In this document: piece after piece, positions 1 through 10,032 of the stretch
Numbering within the stretch: position 1 is the first letter of the stretch
How the letters are laid out: each line of letters opens with the position of its first letter
From: Phaeoceros laevis
Taxonomy: Eukaryota; Anthocerotophyta; Anthocerotopsida; Notothyladales
NCBI GenBank assembly: GCA_049999765.1
Contig: JBNGIQ010007707.1
Location: 1-64,000, forward strand
Length of the DNA stretch: 64,000 nt
Direction of reading: 5' to 3'
Program-made: the position numbers and the translations under genes
The notes under the pieces: generated by a model
What the model saw: only the letters and a program-made list of their open reading frames with translations
The model's database searches: none
What the model was told of the DNA's origin: nothing

Positions 1-895
1 TATTTGTTAAAAATACGAGCATAAAAGTATTGCATAAGGAATACAGTAGTATTTTAAAACATAGGTGAAGACAAAGTCACGCCAAAAAGATAGCATAGTC
101 ACAAATGCACACTTACAAAAATACGCCAACAAGATGGCTAAGCTCCCAATCGCTTATTCAAAGAGACTCGTTGGACGAAGACACCAAGACGATATCGTAT
201 TGCCAGAAACAGCCAACTGCAACCTGCACAATGGAGTAGTTTAGGACACTCTTGTAGGATGCCTCTTAGTGTGCCTCACATTTGAGATTGATCATGAAAC
301 TTCACTGACCCCGCATATACGTGGTGGCTGTAACACATAAAGCGTTCGGTAGTCTGTCAGCAGGCAATAACTTAACGTAGGCAGTTAGATTATATGAAGG
401 AAGCCTGTTCTTTCAACTACCGAGTAATGCCGGTGTGTAAAAACTTAGTGTCGCTTATTAGGCTGTTAGGCGCTGCGCGCGGAGGAAAACACTCTAACAA
501 GAGCTACTCCCAGCTTATAAAGCCTATGTAACGGGATTGCCATTGGATAGGACTGACTCGATTATTGAAAACCACACACTTCAGAAGGCTCTGGTGACAA
601 TTGCCTTGACAGGCCCCAACGTGTCATAATCGACTCAAAGTGTCTTGAAAGCCGACAACAGCAAATTGAATTAGTCGGTGTGGACGCAATTGTACATGAG
701 TTCAGCAGAGCTTTATGAATTTGAAGTTTTTGGGACTTTCGGCCTGGTCTAAACACATGCGTGTTCTGAATGCATGCAAGGATAATCCCGTCCAAATCTT
801 TTAAATCGATGAATGCAATGGTACTTAATTACCCTACTGAACTAGTGCCCAACGTTCTCAACACTGCAATATATGCTTTGCAGTCTTGACACGAA
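1..895. other. Intergenic, no gene seen
   Basis: I see no reading frame with recognisable protein similarity and no RNA gene here. It is AT-leaning single-copy-looking DNA that lies downstream of the stop codon of the minus-strand histone gene, so its right end probably holds that gene's 3' UTR. Confidence 0.5.
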
Positions 896-1592
896 TCATA
901 TGTTTTTGTGGCCTCGAATTCTCTTGGCCAGGTGCATGTCCTTGGGCATGATGGTCACCCTTTTGGCGTGGATTGCACAAAGATTCATGTCTTCGAACAG
1001 GCCCACCAGGAAGCACTCAGCTGCTTCCTGAAGGGCCAGAATTGCGTGGCTTTGGAAACGGACGCCCGGCTGCATGCGCACATGAAAGGTCACAGTTCAC
1101 TGCGACTTAGCAAAAGTCGTCTACACAATGAACTGCCATATGAGAAAAACAAGAGCATGACCTCTAAGAGCTGTCAACTACCAATGTAGAATTACCTTGA
1201 TATCAAGAGCCATCTCCCGAACCAGCCGCTGGAATGGCAGCTTCCGGATCAGAAGATCGCAGCTTTTTTGGTACTTCCTAATCTCCCTGATCAGAGTCAA
1301 GCAAGGCAAGGGGAAGTAGGACAAACTCCAGTAAGAACAGACGGCTGAATTCATTCATAACAGTGTTCAGGAAAGCATTTAGAAATGTTTAGGCTGGGTA
1401 GGAGGCTCACCGAAGGGCGACGGTTCCCGGCCGGTACCGACGTGGCCTCTTCACTAGTACTCCTGCAGTACGGGTACTTGCAGGAAAAGACTTCTGGCCA
1501 CTGGGGTTTCTGAGACCACCGGTCGACATTCTACAACTTTGCTCAATTCTGAGAGGCCCGGCCTTGCGAGCAGTCTGCTTGACTCTAGCCAT
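896..1592 (-). CDS. Divergent histone H3 variant, three exons
   Basis: Core histone H3 family, a nucleosome subunit acting in chromatin. Three exons on the minus strand, 1592-1411, 1286-1196 and 1069-896, join with GT-AG introns and matching phases (2, then 0) into 148 residues; canonical H3 has about 135. The fold region is clearly H3: [62 protein letters not shown]. The tail is not canonical. It starts [10 protein letters not shown], keeping K4 and K9, then carries about 12 extra residues ([12 protein letters not shown]) before STGG. The K14-K23 stretch is rewritten, and the usual ARKS at K27 reads STRT, so K27 is absent. The loop that is longer in many CENH3 proteins is not extended, which argues for an H3.3- or sperm-type variant rather than a centromeric one. 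No in-frame stops. Alternative: an ageing pseudogene, but all splice sites are intact. Confidence 0.85.
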
Positions 1593-1734
1593 CGCAACCT
1601 ATGTAAACCTGTTTCTACACTGCACTGTAGTTGGTCTAGCTAATCACTCGCGCTTAGAAGGCTTGATCACAAGTGAAAGGAAATCGAAGTGCTCGCTTGT
1701 CGAACGATAGAGTCATGTCCTTAAGCTTGGTCTG

Positions 1735-1742
1735 CTTATATA
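1735..1742 (-). promoter_or_regulatory. TATA box of the H3 variant gene
   Basis: On the minus strand the sequence reads CTATATAAG about 145 bases upstream of the H3 start codon at 1592. This predicts transcription starting near 1705 and a 5' leader of roughly 110 bases. Confidence 0.5.
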
Positions 1743-2336
1743 GTCAAGGTTCTGTGAAGGCCAGCCGAGAATCATGATCCGAGTTCCACGGAGGGTCCTC
1801 CTCCTTGGAATCGAGATTAATATACTTGAAAGCGGATTAACGTTTGCGATTCCTTGGGGAAATTTCAGTGAAGGCTGGATCAGTTATCGTCTGGCTCCAA
1901 AATTCAGGTCTGTCCTCATCACTCATCATTCTAGCCAGGCTGGACGGGTTTAATTCATGTGAGGTAATGTTAGAAGTCCATGTCAGCCTCAGCCAGCTCC
2001 GTCACCCTCAAAATTCCACCCTGGAATCAATTATTACAGCGTGGCAGTTTGAGCGGCTGTGAGTGGTCGCCTCGGACGGTGATTCTCCACTTGGCTTCTT
2101 GCAAGTAGACTAAAATCTTTTTGTGTCCTTTTGGATTGCTTACAAGTTGGAAAGGGATAGCTAGCACTCTCTTCACGCGCTGGCAAACCAGCCGTTCTAC
2201 AAGGCCACTGATTCTGACAGCACGGTGTCAATGGCGACAATGACTTCACGGGCCTAACATCGCTCTCTCTCTCTCGCACACGCTACCGCTTCTTCACGCT
2301 AGACTCGAGACCTGAAATTGATTTCTCAGGTGGAAG
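1743..2336. other. Intergenic region between divergent genes
   Basis: Spacer between the minus-strand H3 variant and the plus-strand candidate gene starting at 2337. The right end (about 2262-2300) is CT-rich, as plant 5' leaders often are. Nothing else is recognised. Confidence 0.4.
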
Positions 2337-3052
2337 ATGGCGCAGCAGAACCCCAATGTTACCGCCCCTCGGGCTCGTTCCAGAAGACATGGCTTCGGCG
2401 TTCGCATTCACACGCCGAACGGGCACACGCAGGGGAACAATTTCCCTGCCTTGGCGGTGGTTTTGGACGATTTGGACCACATCTGGTCACAGGACGGAGG
2501 CGGATTAGGGGTTTTCGAGCAGGCACAGATCGCAAGCATTTTTCTTACACACCACCTAGCTGGTCCACGAGGCGACCCCGACTCCGGCACAGTGGTGAGA
2601 GGTAGGCTCAACCGCATTTGGTTGCCTTGATTGTCAATCAGCTTGAAGTTCGTGAAAGCAATAAATCTCGGGAACGTTAGGTTGCATTTCCCAGCCAGCT
2701 GGTTCGGGTTTACAAGTACTTGAGCAAGACTCGCTGCTCGATTGTGATCAATCGGAACGCTGTCACGATTTCCGCAAGCTTAAGTCTCTTGTTCAAATGC
2801 GCTGAAGCTACTCTTGGAAGTTGTCATGGTGATCAGTGCATCGATGTGGATCCTTAGCTCAGGACTCTTGAAACGCATTTATGTTTTGCAGTTGCAAGAC
2901 GTCCAGCCAACTGGTGGCAGGGTTCCCTCTTAGCTCGCCTACTTGGAGGACGAGGTCGCGGAGCAGCTGGAAATGGCAACTCGTGTAATGGCCTTGTCCT
3001 TTCCATCCTCGTAGTTTTTATCGCCTGGTACTGTGTTCGGCAGTTGGTGTAG
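2337..3052 (+). CDS. Candidate small two-exon membrane protein, function unknown
   Basis: I do not recognise this protein. Exon 1 (2337-2601) starts MAQQNPNVTAPRARSRRHG and ends at a GTAGGC donor in phase 1. Exon 2 (2892-3052) follows a TTTTGCAG acceptor in the matching phase. The join gives 141 residues. The second exon has an Arg/Gly-rich stretch (LLGGRGRGAAGNG) and then one hydrophobic segment near the C terminus (LVLSILVVFIAWYCV) followed by RQLV and stop, as in tail-anchored membrane proteins. A CT-rich leader lies just upstream. Another GT (GTGAGA at 2595) is present in exon 1 but gives the wrong phase. The evidence is splice phase and the membrane segment only, so the gene could be spurious. 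Confidence 0.4.
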
Positions 3053-5744
3053 ATCCTTCCACGTCCAGAGGCTTTAGCAAGCAGTGGATTTGTGAAGCCG
3101 GTTGACTGTTGGAGAGCTACAAGCGCCCTACCACAATTCCAGGCAGCATTACTGATTGAAGGGATCTCCAACTCTATAGCTAGAAGTATGGCGTACTTGT
3201 AAGGAGCAGCTATAGCTCGTCATCCTGAAACACTGGGCCAGAGTAATAAGGCCAGGCCTTATTACTCTCTGTCACTAGCCAGCCAGCTTTCCTGGCCTGG
3301 AGATAGCAGCTTGGCGGCCTCAAGCATGTCGATGCACTTCGCCTTTGCCATGAAGGCTAGCTGGAGTCTTCACTGCATCGATCCTTTGTTTGGCCATAGT
3401 CTCAAGATGCGAGATCAACTGGACGACTGTGCTAGGGCTTTCATTGACTCCCCTTTTGAAGTGTCTGAAGTGTTGCCCAAGCAGATGGGAGTGGCTGCTG
3501 CTGTGGCTTCTGGTCTGTACTGGACCGTATGTCAAGACAGCTTCTAGCTGCAGCAGTCCCGCTCATTGACTGTCTTGTTTTTGATGGATCCATAAACGTA
3601 ACGCCACAATGACAAATCCTCAGTCTGAGAAAAAATTTTACTACATGCGCTTTATTACACGGTTGGAGCGAGCAAATAGCTCCGCAGCCAATTCCTGACA
3701 AGTTGGAAGCTACCCGAGCGACACTTTGGACACTCCTCTCCCTCGAAATGGTGTGCCAAGCTGCCGGGGACCATGATTTCAAGAACGGTCGTCTCACCAC
3801 CTTCGCCGTTTAGGCACACCGGGTAGAATCGATATGTCAACCCTATGTAAGACACACGAATAGGGAGTGAAGTCAGATCACCCTGAAACAATTTCCAAGC
3901 AAATGTTCCACGAAATTGTAAAACCGGAAACAGACTGCAAGAGGTCATATACGCAAACCAAGAATTGTTACCTGAGTTGCTGCTGTCCAAAACGATGGCC
4001 ACCGAAACTCACCTTGGGCGCCACCGAAACACACCCGAAACCCACCGAAAACACACAAACATGTTGTTTCACGACAAGAGTTGCTAGCTAATGGTCAAGC
4101 AGAGAAGAAAGAACCTCATGGACGGCCCACACAAAATAAAATCTTCTAATAGAAAATTTTTTTGGTGTTGGCTGGCCATGAGGCCACTCTTCAAACAGGC
4201 CAGCAGTAAACATCAAACAGCAGTCAACAGCACAGCTAGCAAGAATAACTGCACGACCGAAAGTTTCCCCCAGATCTGAAACCTAGCTAGGACGCCTGCG
4301 TGTAACAAGGGCCTTCTACACCCGAAATTGTGACCTCCAAGAAGCAACCAGTGAATCGCAATGACAGGAGACCAATCAGACATCTGGCTTCAGCAACAAG
4401 TTCGGATTTGTCACCCGTCATTGGATTCACAGGCTAACAGCTTGATGGCTATAGCTAGACTAACAAGCTTTCCTTCTGACCTCCTTTTCACTTACTGCAG
4501 CTGTCAAAAGCTGAAACTTGGTAGCTAACAAGTAAACTCCATCGTTTGATGTCTGCGGAAGTGAGGAGGAGTCCCGCCTTTTCGGGTGCGCTGTGCGTGC
4601 GAGGAGATTGCAAGCTCCAACAGCTGCAGACAGAGGTGACTGTGAGGTGCTACCAACGTCTTGTCTCTGACCGAAGCTCTACGGCACAAGTTTGAGATCC
4701 TGGAAAGAACAGCAGCTTAAGCAAGATCAGTATCCAGTCTTTGAAGGCGATGGATGACGAGGAACACCCAAGGTTGAAGGTATGCAGAAGTGAGAGAACA
4801 GAGTGGCAGGAATTCCCCTATGAAAGAATCCTGAGCACTGCGTCAGGGCTACAACCTGGCCCCGGGGCCGACATCACGAGAAAGGGGATGCAGCAATTCA
4901 CGAGGCGGCAATCGCAAAGTGATCATGGCATCGCAGACCTCGGGCAGTCTTCAGAATTCCATAGTGCACACTACTCCGCAGTCTTCAGAACACCAGGGTG
5001 CACACTACTCCTTCCTGAAGCCAAAGCTTGCGCCCCCGGGTGGTGGCAAATTCGGGCCGCCGGCCGCCGGTGCTGAGACGTAGCTATGAGGGTCTATAGC
5101 ATTCGATGCCGCGTTAAGAAGGGTGGAGAGCGGCCGCCTTGCCCTTCTACGACTCTACGACTGACCTAATGTTGCATTAGGGTAGAAGTACCACGGCCAT
5201 CCCCAGCCATTGACACCTCTTCTCTGCGGCCGTGGTGATCGTCCCTTTGGCTTTCCAGAAAGTTCTAGAAGGGCCCGATCGAGGGCTCTCAGCGTTGAAG
5301 TTCGAAGACCTCATGAAATACCGGACGTTGTGCAAATTGAGCCACCGATCTCTACGCCGGTTCACGACCATCACACGACCTTCACAACCTAAGTGCTGCG
5401 GGCCAGAGCATCCTGCAGGTCGGTCTGCATGTTTCCAGACTGCATTTATAACACCTCTGAACTTCCGAACGACAGGAAGAGACTCCAGAGTCTAAAAGGC
5501 CTGGGAAGAGCCACTTGCTATTTCGATGCCCGACAAATGCGCTGGCTAAACCTAATCTCAGAAGGGTTCGCAATAGTTTTGTTGTTGAATAACCAGAGTT
5601 GCTAGACTGATGAATCTTGTCAGATCAAAGCGTTGACGTCAATCACCTGACGTCCACTTCTGCTTCTTCAAGAGTTTCTAGGTCTTGTTTTCAAGGCCAA
5701 GAGGACGAGTTGCGTACGGGCAAGTGGTAGTAGTGGCATCAGGG
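3053..5744. other. Intergenic, no supported gene
   Basis: Several short open frames occur on both strands (for example minus 3655-4002 with a CPKC pair, and plus 4741-5076), but none has family similarity or a convincing exon chain. Near 4945-5020 a short motif around CAGTCTTCAGAA and GTGCACACTACTCC occurs twice. The right end must include the promoter and 5' leader of CPSF100. Confidence 0.4.
3240..3268. repeat. Perfect 14-bp inverted repeat with 1-base centre
   Basis: Left arm AGAGTAATAAGGCC (3240-3253), centre A at 3254, right arm GGCCTTATTACTCT (3255-3268). The arms are exact reverse complements. It could form a cruciform or be a relic of a transposon end; no target duplication was identified. 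Confidence 0.8.
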
Positions 5745-8021
5745 ATGGGCACCAAGGTGCAGCTGAGGCCGTTGAGCGGCGCGCACTCGGAAGCTCCTCT
5801 TTGCTACCTGCTGGTTGTGGACAATTTCCACATTCTGCTGGATTGCGGCTGGACGGATGCCTTCGACACCAATGACCTGCAGGAACTGGAAAAGATTGCC
5901 CCCACAGTGGACGCGGTTCTCCTGTCCCACCCGGACACAACGCACCTGGGAGCATTGCCCTACGCGGTGGGGAAGCTGGGCCTCACCGCCCCTGCCTACT
6001 GCACAATGCCGGTGCACAGGTTGGGCCTCATGTACATGTACGACCATTTCTACTCCAGAAGCGCTGTTTCCAACTTTGATGTGTTCAGGATGGAGGATGT
6101 TGATGTGGCTTTTGATAACACCATTCAGCTCAAGTACTCGCAGGACTACCCACTGACAGAGAAAGGAGAAGGGATCACTATAACCCCGTATGCAGCCGGG
6201 CGTCTCCTGGGCGGAACCGTGTGGAAAATTAGCAAGGACACCGAGGATATCATCTATGCTGTGGATTACAACCACCGCAAGGAAAGGCACCTGAATGGAA
6301 CTGTGCTGGAGACGATGACTCGGCCTGCGGTGCTCATAACCGATGCCTACAACGCACTCGTGAACCAACCTGCACGGCAGAAGAGGGACCAGGACTTCAT
6401 TGACGTGGTGATGAGGCATTTGAGGGCAAACGGCAACGTGCTGGTGCCAGTGGACACTGCAGGGCGGGTCTTGGAGATGATTCTCTTCTTGGAGCAGCAC
6501 TGGGCGCAGAATCGTTTGCCGTATCCTGTGGCTTTTATCAGCAATGTGGCGGACAGCACCATCGAGTCTGCCAAGAGTCTGCTGGAGTGGATGAGTGATG
6601 CCATAGCCAAGTCGTTTGAGCGGACTAGGGACAACCCCTTTCTGTTCAAGTATCTGAAGCTGTGCCATAACCGCAAGGAACTGGATGAGCTGCCTCCGGG
6701 ACCTAAAGTGGTATTTGCATCCATGGCCAGCTTGGAGGCAGGGTTTGCACGAGAGCTGTTCACAGAGTGGGCAGGTGAGCAGAGGAACTTGGTGCTGTTT
6801 ACAGAGAAGGGGCAGACGGGAACGTTTGCTCGTCGGTATTTGCAGGTGGAGCCACCTCCGCCGTTTGTGATTGTGACTATGAGCAAGAAGATACCTCTGA
6901 CAGGGGAGGAGCTGATTGCTTACGAGGAAGAAAAGGCTCGGATCAAAAGAGAGCAAGAGCGTCAGGAAAAGGAGATGAGGGAAAAGGAAATGCGGGAGAA
7001 GGAGCTGAAAGAGAAAGAGCGCAGGGCCCTGAAGCTTGCCGAGGAGAATGGTGGCGGCAGTGACCAGGCCATCCAGGATCTGATGATCACAGATGCGGAT
7101 GAAGCTGAAGGTACAGCCCTAGTTCCTGCAGATGAAGCTGGTCCTCTGGCCGTGGTTCCCCAGTTTGGTGATATTTTGATTGAGGGATTTAGGCCACCTC
7201 CAGAGGCTGTTGCGCCCATGTTCCCTTTCTACGAGAACACCTCTGAGTGGGATGAGTTTGGGGAGGTTATCAACCCTGACGACTATGTGTCCAATGAGGA
7301 GCCGGTGGACTACATGGCTTCAATGCCTCCCTTGATAGGGGATGCGCTGGAAGAGAAGATAGAGGGCGATGTGGTGGACATGTTGTTGCACGACAAGCCA
7401 TCCAAGGTGGTGACAAACGACTTGCTGGTGGTTGTGAAATGCAACCTCCAGTACATTGATTTCGAGGGCCGGTCTGATGGGCGTTCTGTAAAGACCATAC
7501 TGCAGCATGTGGCTCCTCTCAAGCTGGTGCTCATCCATGGCACAGCCGACTCTACTGAGCATCTGAAGCAGCATTGCCTAAAGAACGTGACACCATTTGT
7601 CTTCACACCTCACGTGGGAGAGACAGTGGATGTGACATCTGACCTGTCTGCCTACAAGGTGACACTGACGGAGCAGCTCATGAGCAATGTGATTTTCAGG
7701 AAACTGGGTGACTACGAACTGGCATGGGTGGATGGTGCAGTAGGAAAACAGGACGAGGATGAGACATTTCCACTTTTGCCTGTCGCAGCTCCTCCTCCAC
7801 ACAAAGCTGTTTTGGTGGAAGACCTCCGGCTGGCAGACTTCAGGCATCTTCTAGCTACAAAAGGAGTGCAGGCAGAATTTGCTGGGGGCATGCTGCGCTG
7901 CGGGAACCATATTTCTGTTCGAAAGGTGAGTGGCAGCCATCAAGTGGTCATTGAAGGTCCTCTCTGTGAGGATTACTACAAGATAAGGGACCTGCTCTAC
8001 TCGCAATTCCATATGTTTTGA
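5745..8021 (+). CDS. CPSF100: Cleavage and polyadenylation specificity factor subunit 2 (CPSF100)
   Basis: Non-catalytic partner of CPSF73 in the nuclear complex that cleaves pre-mRNA before polyadenylation. One uninterrupted 758-residue frame, the usual plant length. The N-terminal metallo-beta-lactamase fold starts MGTKVQLRPLSG and has LLDCGWTDAFD; the zinc-binding HxHxDH of active nucleases is replaced by S61-H-P-D-T-T-H67, as expected for CPSF100. The beta-CASP region includes YAVDYNHRKERHLNGT and PVDTAGRVLE. A Lys/Glu-rich linker (about residues 405-450) precedes the conserved NTSEWDEFGE and NPDDYV. The C terminus has SDGRSVK, LKQHCLKNV and the end GPLCEDYYKIRDLLYSQF. The first ATG in frame is at 5745; the frame upstream has no earlier ATG. 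There is no intron although most neighbours have many, so this may be a retroposed copy. An AATAAA lies at 8598-8603. Confidence 0.97.
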   Translation: MGTKVQLRPLSGAHSEAPLCYLLVVDNFHILLDCGWTDAFDTNDLQELEKIAPTVDAVLLSHPDTTHLGALPYAVGKLGLTAPAYCTMPVHRLGLMYMYDHFYSRSAVSNFDVFRMEDVDVAFDNTIQLKYSQDYPLTEKGEGITITPYAAGRLLGGTVWKISKDTEDIIYAVDYNHRKERHLNGTVLETMTRPAVLITDAYNALVNQPARQKRDQDFIDVVMRHLRANGNVLVPVDTAGRVLEMILFLEQHWAQNRLPYPVAFISNVADSTIESAKSLLEWMSDAIAKSFERTRDNPFLFKYLKLCHNRKELDELPPGPKVVFASMASLEAGFARELFTEWAGEQRNLVLFTEKGQTGTFARRYLQVEPPPPFVIVTMSKKIPLTGEELIAYEEEKARIKREQERQEKEMREKEMREKELKEKERRALKLAEENGGGSDQAIQDLMITDADEAEGTALVPADEAGPLAVVPQFGDILIEGFRPPPEAVAPMFPFYENTSEWDEFGEVINPDDYVSNEEPVDYMASMPPLIGDALEEKIEGDVVDMLLHDKPSKVVTNDLLVVVKCNLQYIDFEGRSDGRSVKTILQHVAPLKLVLIHGTADSTEHLKQHCLKNVTPFVFTPHVGETVDVTSDLSAYKVTLTEQLMSNVIFRKLGDYELAWVDGAVGKQDEDETFPLLPVAAPPPHKAVLVEDLRLADFRHLLATKGVQAEFAGGMLRCGNHISVRKVSGSHQVVIEGPLCEDYYKIRDLLYSQFHMF

Positions 8022-8826
8022 GCTTCTCCGACAACCTTCACTCCCTGCAGCCAGCCATTCATCTGTATGTCACCATCCCATGAAATCTCTTTCTCAACAG
8101 GTATGCACCTCCTCTGACTGGGCCGAGTGTTACCAACATACTTGCAACTGCTGTGAATGTAATCTTTGCCTGCTGAAAAGTTCTTGTGTTGATACAGTGG
8201 CACTGGTTGCAGTTCCTACTCAGGAATGTTTTCACACCTTGGGGGCTGAACAAACTATCCCAGCCCAAAAGTTTTGGAACTGTTTTACCAAGGCGGAGAT
8301 AACGGTGAGTGAACTTGACCTGTTGTATGTAACCTGCCGGTGGTATCACGTAAGTTGGTCACTGCTGTTCTCTTCGCAATGTTTGTCTGCAAAGGAGTAG
8401 GACCATTTGATTTCCACCATTTGCAACTGTCAGGGCCTCTTTATCATGTGGAGGGAGGGCTCTCACTAAGTGAAGATGGGCGTCTCCCATATCTTGTCGA
8501 TTTGTAAAATAGCTCGGAAGAGTCAGGTGCTCACTTAGTAACAAATTCATTGTCAAACTATTCCCCAGTTGGGAAATGACTAAGACAGTGAAAACACAAT
8601 AAACACGAAGTAAACCTCGTTTGGTTTCGCAATACTCTTAGAAAATACCACGCGTCACGTGATGCTGTAAATAGAGTAGCGTTGCATGGCTTCCACGACT
8701 AATACTCTATCCCAAATCTACGAGAGAGTTCCAGTCGCTGTAGCACCTGGATCGCGCTGTCGAGATAAGTGATCGATCTTCGACGAAGATGGAAAGTCGG
8801 GCCCTATACTCGCAGTCCTGCCATCA
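8022..8826. other. CPSF100 3' region and heat-shock gene promoter
   Basis: The left part is probable 3' UTR of CPSF100, with AATAAA at 8598-8603. The right part, up to the TATA box at 8827, should be the promoter of the small heat-shock gene. GAA/TTC blocks occur near 8778-8795 (TTCGACGAAGATGGAA), but they do not form a clean nTTCnnGAAn heat-shock element. No gene seen. Confidence 0.4.
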
Positions 8827-8834
8827 TATATAAG
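8827..8834 (+). promoter_or_regulatory. TATA box of the small heat-shock gene
   Basis: TATATAAG lies only 12 bases before the first in-frame ATG (8839) and 129 bases before the ATG at 8956. With usual plant spacing transcription would start near 8855-8862, which favours the 8956 ATG as the start codon. Confidence 0.6.
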
Positions 8835-8838
8835 AAGG

Positions 8839-9619
8839 ATGCAGGCCGCAATGAAGAGCACTTGCTTTCTCGCGTTCGTGTGCCTCCTCGCCTCCATCTC
8901 TGCCTTGACAGACGTCGACGCCTTCGTTACCGATAGCAAGAGCTTGCCGTGCACCATGTCGCTCATTCCGTTCTTCGGAGGCCGGGGCAGCAGCCTCTTT
9001 GACCCCTTCTCCCTCACCAGCGCTTGGGACCCCTTCGACTTCGGCACCAGCGTCGGCGGCCAGGACCAGGGCGCCATCACTCCTCAGCAGTCCATAGCCA
9101 AGGACGTGAGCGCCGTTCTCAACACCAGAGTGGACTGGTTGGAGACTCCCGATGCGCACATCATCAAAGCCGACTTGCCTGGTACGCCCCGGTCGCATTT
9201 TGTTTTTGATTCTGACCTCGCGCTCATCGAATTCGATTGCAGAGAGTGGATTCCAGACTTTGTGAAGGCTTTCGCTCTCTTCAATCCTTGCGATTCTGTT
9301 TTTGGGCACGGTGTAGACCTTTTCCGTGCTGAATTACGGTCGTGTGGCTGCAGGCTTGAGCAAAGACGAGGTGAAGGTCGAAATCGAAGATGGACGAGTT
9401 CTGAAAATAAGCGGCGAGCGCGCCAAGGAGAACGTGGAGGATAACGATAGGTGGCACCGGGTGGAGCGCGTCTACGGCAGGTTTGTTCGGAGGTTCCGGC
9501 TTCCCGAAAACGCAAAGCTTGACGAAATCCAGGCTAAGGTGGAGAACGGTGTCCTGGAAATTCGAATTCCCAAGGTGCAGGAGCAGAAGTCCGAGACACG
9601 CGCTGTGGATGTGAAGTGA
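8839..9619 (+). CDS. Small heat-shock protein, class I-like (HSP20)
   Basis: ATP-independent chaperone with an alpha-crystallin domain that holds unfolding proteins under heat. Exon 1 ends at 9181 and exon 2 is 9354-9619, joined in phase 1 inside the domain (ADLPG, then LSKDEVKVE). Class I marks are MSLIPFFGG, FDPFSLTSAWDPFDF, NTRVDWLETPDAHI, DRWHRVER, RRFRLPENAK and ENGVLEIRIPK. Full frame 202 residues; from the Met at 8956 it is 163, the typical class I cytosolic length, and the TATA position supports that start. Upstream Mets at 8839 and 8851 add a hydrophobic signal-peptide-like segment (FLAFVCLLASISA). If used, these would send the protein into the secretory route, though there is no ER-retention tail (it ends AVDVK). 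The 172-base intron is unusual compared with flowering-plant class I genes, which are usually intronless. Family call is firm; start is open. Confidence 0.93.
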
Positions 9620-10032
9620 ATCGGTGGAAGTAGTAGAGAGACGACATCTGTGAAGAACCATAGAGGGAAACATAAGTGGTGTGCCTGCTTTTCCTGCTAA
9701 GAGTTCCTTTAGAGACTTCCTTTGTACATAAACAGAGGGACTGAAGCAATAGAATAGGTTTAGGAAGCTGAAGGGACTTCTGTTCTTTCGTAGATTCCAT
9801 CATAGGCCACGGATGTATTTCATTAGCTACTTTGCAAGAGGCCGGCGTAGAATATGCTATATAGCACCTTTCGACACTTGTCTTATCGCAATAGTGAACT
9901 GTGCGTATCATCACACTATTATATTTCTCTCCCAAAGGTGGATGTTACGTGCTGCTGCGTCATGCCTCGGGACTTCGTAGTAAACTCTGCGAAGCCGCCA
10001 AACAAAACTGAGGTTGCGTGAAATTTGGAGGA
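9620..10032. other. Spacer between heat-shock gene and SSUH2-like gene
   Basis: About 410 bases holding the 3' UTR of the heat-shock gene and the promoter/leader of the next gene. No other feature recognised. Confidence 0.4.

Noticed and set aside
896-1592. Calling the H3 variant CENH3
   Set aside because: The loop before the second helix is not lengthened and the helix residues are close to canonical H3; only the tail is divergent.
4741-5076. 111-codon frame with duplicated GTGCACACTACTCC motif
   Set aside because: Composition and repeats suggest non-coding sequence; no start context, domain or exon partner found.
5739-6956. 405-codon open frame on the minus strand
   Set aside because: It is the antisense shadow of the CPSF100 coding region and has no similarity of its own.
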